NCBI GenBank assembly: GCA_023395755.1 | Contig: JAEWYG010000150.1 | Location: 1 to 12,436, forward strand | Direction: 5' to 3' | From: Actinomycetes bacterium | GTDB taxonomy: Bacteria > Actinomycetota > Coriobacteriia > Coriobacteriales > Eggerthellaceae | Length of the DNA stretch: 12,436 nucleotides | In this document: positions 8,046-12,436 of the stretch, piece after piece | Position numbering within the stretch: the stretch's first letter is position 1 | How the letters are laid out: each line of letters starts with the position of its first letter | Program-made: the position numbers and the translations under genes | The notes under the pieces: generated by a model | Database searches by the model: none | What the model was told of the DNA's origin: nothing | Seen by the model: the letters and a program-made list of their open reading frames with translations, nothing else

Positions 8046-11000
8046 CTACTCCACGCTTTTAAGCGCTTCCACCATGTTAATGCGGTCGAGACTACGGTTG
8101 GTAATAAGGTTCACTATCAGGGCGAAAACAAACGACAGTGCAGCGGCAAGCACATAGCTGGTCCACTCTATATGTACCGCAAAGTAGATAGAAGGCATAT
8201 TCAACGCTACGGTAAGCAAGTTTCCCAACATGTGCCCGAGGGGCAGACCTAACGCAATGCCAAAACCCGTAAGAATAAGTGTCTCACGGTTCACGTAATG
8301 ATGCACTTCGCCCTTTCGGAACCCAAGCACTTTAATGGTGGCAAGCTCGCGCTCACGCTCGGAGATATTGGTAGTAGACAGCGTAAATAGAACAACAAAG
8401 GCAAGAGCTGCCGCCATTGCAGTAATCAGGTACACCACCGAACTCACCAGCGAGAACGACGATTTGAAGTTGTCACGCAACTCCTGCGTACTCACGGAGG
8501 ACAGCACGCCATCGCGCCGCGCCAGATTATCAGCAAACGCCACTTGATCATCGGTTGAAAGGTGCGCAAACAAACCATTAGGTTTATAGGTACCAAACAA
8601 TCGCTCATAGGCATCCTGACCGAGGTATACCGCATTACCGAGGTAATTCTCCACAATGCGATCGACCGTAATCGCATGCTCTGCCAGCGAGGTATCCTTA
8701 AGTACCACCTCGTCGCCCTCTGAAAAGCCTAGCACTTGTGCGGCATTACGCGTAACGAGCATATCGTTGCTACCAAGCTCCACCGGGGTCCCCGATGAGT
8801 CCTCAAGTCTAATATAGCCGTTGAGCGAACCTTCTCTCGGCACCACCACAAGCTGCATACTCTCTTCGCCGCCATTGTATTTCACCGACACCGAATCAAT
8901 GCGAGTCTCCTGCAAATCGGCCACTTCTCCGCCGCTTTGTAAATCGGCAACCACCTTATTGTAATCATCGGGGGTGGTCACTGCCATAAGATCGTAGGCA
9001 TACACATGGTTGTATTGCTGTGGCCCCAAATAGCTCACCGAATCGTTGATGGCAAATCCGCACACCAGAAGTGCCGTACAACCCATAATACCCGCCACCG
9101 TCATAAAGAGACGCTTCTTATACCGAAACAAATTGCGCGCCGTAACTTTACTTAGGAAAGACAGCCGCCTCCACACGGGACCAATATGCTCAAGAAAGAT
9201 ACGCGAACCCTTGCGCGGCGACTTCGGTCGCATCAGTGCCGCGGGTGTCTGCCGCAATTCTGCCCAACACGCAAATATGGTCGAGCCTACAATGCCTACG
9301 GTAAATAGCGCGATGCCACCCAACCCATAGAACCAATCAAACTGGAGCACATAGTCGGGCAACACGTACATCGTAGTAAAAATGGAGAACACGAACTCCG
9401 GCAAACCCACAAACCCCAGCACATCACCGATAAGCCCACCAATCAAGCAGGCCGAGAGCGCGTAGATGACGTATTTCGACAGTATCTCACGGTTACGTAG
9501 CCCCAACGCCTTGTAGGTACCAATAAGCCCACGATCCTCTTCGACCATACGCGTAACCGTGGTCAAACTAATAAGAATAGCTACGATAAAAAATACGATG
9601 GGAAATGCCGTGCCCACGGCTTCGATAGAGGAGGCATCACTGTCGATACTGGCATAACTACCCAAAGAAGTACGATCTTGTATATACCAGGTTGCACCTT
9701 CAATGGCATCGACTTCAGCCTGAGCATCAGCTATCTTTGCTTCGGTTTCAGCACGTTTCTGCAGGTAATCTTCACGCTGAATATCAAGAGTGGCCTGCCC
9801 ACTTTCAAGTTGGGCAAAACCTTCAGCTAGCTTACTTTCGCCTGCGGCAATTTGCTGCTGAGCACTTTGTAGCTGAGAAGCCAACTGTGAAGCCCCCGCA
9901 TCAAGTGCAGAGCGTTGGTTTGCAAGCTCAACGCGGCCTGCATCTACTTGCTGCTGTGCGGCAGTAAGCTGTGCCTCCTGGACAAGTAAGGCATCCCATT
10001 GCTGAGCAAATTCCTGCTTAACAGCTTCCCACTGCGCATCAAGAGCAGCAATCTGTTCGGGCGGCGCTCCAGCCGCTATCAGCTGAGCCCGCTGATCTGC
10101 AAACTGTTGGTTCGTTTGGGCTTCGGTGTTTTGTAACTGAGCCTTACCCTGCTCCAGTTGCGCTCTTCCCTGAATCACCTGAACTGAAGATTCTTCAAGT
10201 TGCTGCTCACCAACTGAAAGCTGGGCATAGCCATCGTCAATACGCTGCTGAGCAGCTGTCAACTGAGCATCCGCAGAAGCTTTCTGAGCCTGCAACTCAG
10301 CGCGGCCGTTGGCAAGAGTGTTGCGACTCTCGTCAAGGGTAGCTTGTGCTGCAGCTAACTGCGCCTCTGCTTCAGCAAAACCTTCCTGAGCCGCACGCGC
10401 AGCATCGTTCACCTTGACCTGAGCTTCAGCTTTTACGGCCTCGGTACGCAAATGCTGGCGTTCAGCCTTAATGTCCTCAATCTCACCTCTCGCCGAACGC
10501 ACCAACTTTTCGTAACCGCCTGAATAGCACACGAGATTATCAGCGCCCGTCAACCGCATATACACAGCAGTAAATACGTCACTTTGCACCGCATCGCGTG
10601 AGACGAAGAAGGTGTAATCCGACGAAGTCGCCGAACGAAATGCTGCCGGTCCATCAGGATTTGCAATGTTTGCCGGATCAACAACCACACCGGTTATGGT
10701 GTAGGCACCCCCCTTGAACACTGCCTCGCTTTGCCCACCAGACAAGGCGTCAGCAGTCTTCTTCTCATTGGCCATGCTCACATCGGCAGTTGACGCACCA
10801 TCCACTCCCGATACGGTACCCACTGCATCAAACTCCACCGTATCGCCAATGCTTTTTCCGGAGTCCTTCATGTACTTTTCGGTTACAGCAACCTCACCAG
10901 CACGCCCAGGCAGATCACCTTGCGTCACATAGGGTTCGTTAATACCCTGTTCGCTCAGTGCCTTCACATCAATACTTTGACGCTTACCATCAACCTGAAT

Positions 11001-11282
11001 ATAGGCAGTTTCCCCATACGATCCTTCAGCCACAGACACATCATCCAAAGCATCCAAGGCTTCAACGTCTTCACGCGTAAGCCCTAAGGTCGATTGAACA
11101 CTAACATCAAAAAGACCCTGTTCATCGAAGAATGAGTCGGCCGATGCGCGCAAGTCGATACAAGCAACCTGCAAGCCAGTCAGCATCGTCACGCCCAATG
11201 CCGTGATAACCAGAATCGACAAGAATCGCTTGCGGCCGCGTACGATAGCACGCCAAATATCTTTGCGGAATGCGCGGGTCAA
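8046..11282 (-). CDS. Large FtsX-like ABC permease with extracellular coiled-coil hairpin
   Basis: This is the membrane subunit of a MacB/FtsX-type ABC system, 1078 residues from TTG at 11282. It has a cytoplasmic amphipathic start (RKDIWRAIVRGRKRF), a first membrane helix (about 20-41), and a long outside part ending in heptad coiled coil (about 260-530, rich in Ala, Gln and Leu). Three helices follow (about 558-577, 603-627, 652-673), then a fifth (725-745), a second outside domain, and three C-terminal helices (944-970, 1002-1025, 1042-1063). Both FtsX cores show the cytoplasmic motif after a helix: EEDRGLIGTYKALGL and ERERELATIKVLGF. The start is uncertain. An upstream TTG at 11297 is in frame but has no ribosome-binding site, whereas GGTGAT (11291-11286) precedes TTG 11282. 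The substrate or mechanical target is unknown. The gene is co-transcribed with the ATPase. Confidence 0.9.
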   Translation of the reverse strand: MTRAFRKDIWRAIVRGRKRFLSILVITALGVTMLTGLQVACIDLRASADSFFDEQGLFDVSVQSTLGLTREDVEALDALDDVSVAEGSYGETAYIQVDGKRQSIDVKALSEQGINEPYVTQGDLPGRAGEVAVTEKYMKDSGKSIGDTVEFDAVGTVSGVDGASTADVSMANEKKTADALSGGQSEAVFKGGAYTITGVVVDPANIANPDGPAAFRSATSSDYTFFVSRDAVQSDVFTAVYMRLTGADNLVCYSGGYEKLVRSARGEIEDIKAERQHLRTEAVKAEAQVKVNDAARAAQEGFAEAEAQLAAAQATLDESRNTLANGRAELQAQKASADAQLTAAQQRIDDGYAQLSVGEQQLEESSVQVIQGRAQLEQGKAQLQNTEAQTNQQFADQRAQLIAAGAPPEQIAALDAQWEAVKQEFAQQWDALLVQEAQLTAAQQQVDAGRVELANQRSALDAGASQLASQLQSAQQQIAAGESKLAEGFAQLESGQATLDIQREDYLQKRAETEAKIADAQAEVDAIEGATWYIQDRTSLGSYASIDSDASSIEAVGTAFPIVFFIVAILISLTTVTRMVEEDRGLIGTYKALGLRNREILSKYVIYALSACLIGGLIGDVLGFVGLPEFVFSIFTTMYVLPDYVLQFDWFYGLGGIALFTVGIVGSTIFACWAELRQTPAALMRPKSPRKGSRIFLEHIGPVWRRLSFLSKVTARNLFRYKKRLFMTVAGIMGCTALLVCGFAINDSVSYLGPQQYNHVYAYDLMAVTTPDDYNKVVADLQSGGEVADLQETRIDSVSVKYNGGEESMQLVVVPREGSLNGYIRLEDSSGTPVELGSNDMLVTRNAAQVLGFSEGDEVVLKDTSLAEHAITVDRIVENYLGNAVYLGQDAYERLFGTYKPNGLFAHLSTDDQVAFADNLARRDGVLSSVSTQELRDNFKSSFSLVSSVVYLITAMAAALAFVVLFTLSTTNISERERELATIKVLGFRKGEVHHYVNRETLILTGFGIALGLPLGHMLGNLLTVALNMPSIYFAVHIEWTSYVLAAALSFVFALIVNLITNRSLDRINMVEALKSVE

Positions 11283-11286
11283 GGTA

Positions 11287-11988
11287 TCACCACTCAATCT
11301 GAGCTATCGATACAGGACACTCGTTCATATCCATCTCAAACACACGCCCATTCTTGAACCGAATAAGACGATCGGCCATGGGTGCCAGGGCCGCATTATG
11401 CGTGATAATAACAACCGTAATACCACGCTCACGACACGTATCTTGCAGAAGCTGCAAAATCTGCTTACCCGTAGCGTAATCAAGCGCGCCCGTAGGCTCG
11501 TCACACAGGAGAAGTTTCGGATTTTTAGCCAAGGCGCGAGCAATGGCAACACGCTGCTGCTCACCCCCCGAGAGCTGTGCAGGAAAATTATCGGTACGAT
11601 CGGCTAAACCTACCTGAGCAAGCGTCTCAGCAGCATCAAGGCTATCACTGCATATCTGTGCTGCCAGCTCAACATTCTCCAATGCTGTCAAATTGGGCAC
11701 CAGGTTATAGAACTGGAACACAAAACCAATATCAGAACGGCGATACTCCACCAGCTCCGATTCACTCAAACCAGCTACGTTACGACCATCCACCATAACC
11801 TCACCCGATGTAGCTGAATCCATACCACCGAGAATATTCAACGCTGTAGTTTTGCCCGCTCCCGATGCGCCCAAAATCACAGCAAGCTCGCCCTCTTCGA
11901 CGCAAAACGATGCGCCGTCAAGAGCCTTAATAGCAACGTCACCTTCGCCATACGACTTAATCACGTCATTGAATTCGATATACGCCAT
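11287..11988 (-). CDS. ABC transporter ATPase, MacB/LolD type
   Basis: This ATPase energises the adjacent FtsX-like permease. Counting from ATG 11988 (233 aa), all ABC motifs are intact: Walker A GASGAGKT (40-47), Q-loop Gln92 (FVFQFYN), signature LSGGEQQ (139-145), Walker B LLLCDEP (159-165) with the D-loop GALD, and switch His197 (IITHN). The sequence around the Q-loop (FYNLVPNLTALENVELA) is typical of the MacB/LolD/FtsE branch. Longer starts, GTG 12000 and TTG 12006, are open. ATG 11988 is preferred because MAYIEFNDVIKSY aligns with usual family N-termini, though its nearest purine stretch (GAGAG, 12004-12000) is 11 nt away. The stop TGA (11289-11287) lies 4 nt before the preferred permease start and inside its putative ribosome-binding site, so the two are probably translationally coupled. 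Confidence 0.95.
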   Translation of the reverse strand: MAYIEFNDVIKSYGEGDVAIKALDGASFCVEEGELAVILGASGAGKTTALNILGGMDSATSGEVMVDGRNVAGLSESELVEYRRSDIGFVFQFYNLVPNLTALENVELAAQICSDSLDAAETLAQVGLADRTDNFPAQLSGGEQQRVAIARALAKNPKLLLCDEPTGALDYATGKQILQLLQDTCRERGITVVIITHNAALAPMADRLIRFKNGRVFEMDMNECPVSIAQIEW

Positions 11989-12004
11989 AGTTTCGTTCAC
12001 TCTC

Positions 12005-12031
12005 AATCACTGAACAACTTGTTGACTGATT
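12005..12031. promoter_or_regulatory. 27-bp imperfect palindrome, candidate TetR operator
   Basis: The dyad is centred on C12018. The inner arms are AACAA/TTGTT and the outer arms AATCA/TGATT, and 11 of 13 base pairs match, with the mismatches at 12012/12024 and 12010/12026. Its size and symmetry suit a TetR-family dimer site. It covers the predicted transcription start of the ABC operon (near 12027), just downstream of that promoter's -10, where bound repressor would block transcription. Regulator identity is inferred from adjacency to the divergent TetR-family gene. Confidence 0.65.
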
Positions 12032-12033
12032 AC

Positions 12034-12063
12034 AGTATAGGATTGCCAGAATAACAGTATCAA
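12034..12063 (-). promoter_or_regulatory. Sigma-70-like promoter of the ABC operon
   Basis: On the minus strand, -35 TTGATA (12063-12058) and -10 TATACT (12039-12034) each match consensus at 5 of 6 positions, with an 18-bp spacer. The expected start is near 12027, giving a leader of about 39 nt before the ATG at 11988. The candidate operator begins 3 bp beyond the -10. Confidence 0.6.
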
Positions 12064-12071
12064 TCGACAAT
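12043..12071 (+). promoter_or_regulatory. Candidate promoter of the TetR-family gene
   Basis: -35 TTGCCA (12043-12048, 5 of 6) and -10 GACAAT (12066-12071, 4 of 6) with 17-bp spacing. The expected start is near 12078, about 35 nt before the ATG. It overlaps the ABC promoter on the opposite strand, so the two promoters may compete for polymerase. Confidence 0.4.
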
Positions 12072-12112
12072 ATAGGTCAGAGTGTTGGATAGAGCGATAA
12101 TAAGGAACAGCC

Positions 12113-12436
12113 ATGAAGAAACAACCGCAGGTCACAGAACTTACCAAGGCAAAAATACGTGAAGCCTTTTGGCATCTTTACCAACAGAGGCCCATCGAAA
12201 AAATCTCCATTAAAGAGATTACTTCTCTTGCCGGATACAATCGAGGTACCTTCTATCTCTATTACCGAGACGTTTATGACTTACTCACGCAAATCGAAGA
12301 AGAACTTCTAGGCATGATTCGTACGCTCATTGACGAAATGCTCGCCCAAGATGGTGAACCCGATTTCGAGCGACATATGAGTTTCATTCTACAACTTACA
12401 CGTACCTATGAAGCCTATGTGTCGGTACTGCTAGGT
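12113..12436 (+). CDS. TetR-family transcriptional regulator, 3'-truncated by the window edge
   Basis: The frame runs without a stop from ATG 12113 to the window end (108 codons), preceded by AAGGAA 5 nt upstream (12102-12107). Residues 10-58 form a TetR-type DNA-binding domain: helix 1 (TKAKIREAFWHLY), the helix-turn-helix at about 33-52 (IKEITSLAGYNRGTFYLYY), and the start of helix 4 (RDVYDLLTQIEEELL). The YNRGTFYLYY recognition segment is typical of TetR proteins. The ligand-binding domain starts near residue 60 and is mostly outside the window. The gene is divergent from the ABC operon across about 125 bp that hold the palindrome, a layout common for local repressors. It could instead act as an activator or control other genes. 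Confidence 0.9.
   Translation, partial: MKKQPQVTELTKAKIREAFWHLYQQRPIEKISIKEITSLAGYNRGTFYLYYRDVYDLLTQIEEELLGMIRTLIDEMLAQDGEPDFERHMSFILQLTRTYEAYVSVLLG

Noticed and set aside
8054..8065. Inverted repeat CGCTT/AAGCG at the permease 3' end
   Set aside because: The loop would be two bases, there is no U-run in either direction, and it lies within coding sequence.
9700..10500. DNA repeat array in the permease gene
   Set aside because: The repetition is at the protein level (heptads). Codons vary and no unit repeats exactly as DNA, so this is not a tandem repeat or CRISPR array.
11203..11607. 134-codon open frame on + across the ATPase-permease junction
   Set aside because: It is antisense to two well-supported genes and shows no recognisable protein features.

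Overview
This is a window of about 12.4 kb with mid-range GC and densely packed genes. It holds seven complete genes and two cut by the window edges. The gene set is ordinary bacterial chromosome: two DNA-repair genes (mfd, nth), a nutrient and detoxification cluster, and an FtsX-type ABC system beside a TetR-family regulator. My inference is an actinobacterium of the class Coriobacteriia (Eggerthellaceae-like). The GC near 50% would suit a low-GC member such as Cryptobacterium, but no ribosomal RNA or other decisive marker is present, so this is only moderately supported. I see no insertion sequence, integrase, phage gene, CRISPR array, tRNA or rRNA.

Left part (1-7167). A 5'-truncated arylamine N-acetyltransferase on + converges on a four-gene minus-strand series. 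In transcription order this is mfd (transcription-repair coupling factor), a GNAT acetyltransferase with a YoaP-like C-terminal domain (joined to mfd by an ATGA stop/start overlap), a ten-helix EamA/DMT exporter (GTG start, 39-bp gap), and a membrane-dipeptidase-family metallopeptidase (60-bp gap). No convincing terminator is seen between the four, so they may form one operon.

Middle (7168-8040). A 219-bp divergent intergenic region separates mfd from nth (endonuclease III). It carries a -10-like element readable on both strands and, on the mfd side, two mutually exclusive GC-rich stems. nth ends only 5 bp from the stop of the convergent ABC permease.

Right part (8046-12436). This is a two-gene minus-strand ABC operon: a MacB/LolD-type ATPase, then a very large FtsX-like permease whose extracellular part contains about 270 residues of heptad coiled coil with a bend in the middle. 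Its sigma-70-like promoter is good, and a 27-bp imperfect palindrome covers the predicted transcription start. The divergently transcribed TetR-family gene is cut by the window end. The parts fit a simple circuit in which the regulator binds the palindrome and controls the transporter, whose substrate or mechanical role cannot be told from sequence. This is the most interesting unit here, although each part belongs to a known family.
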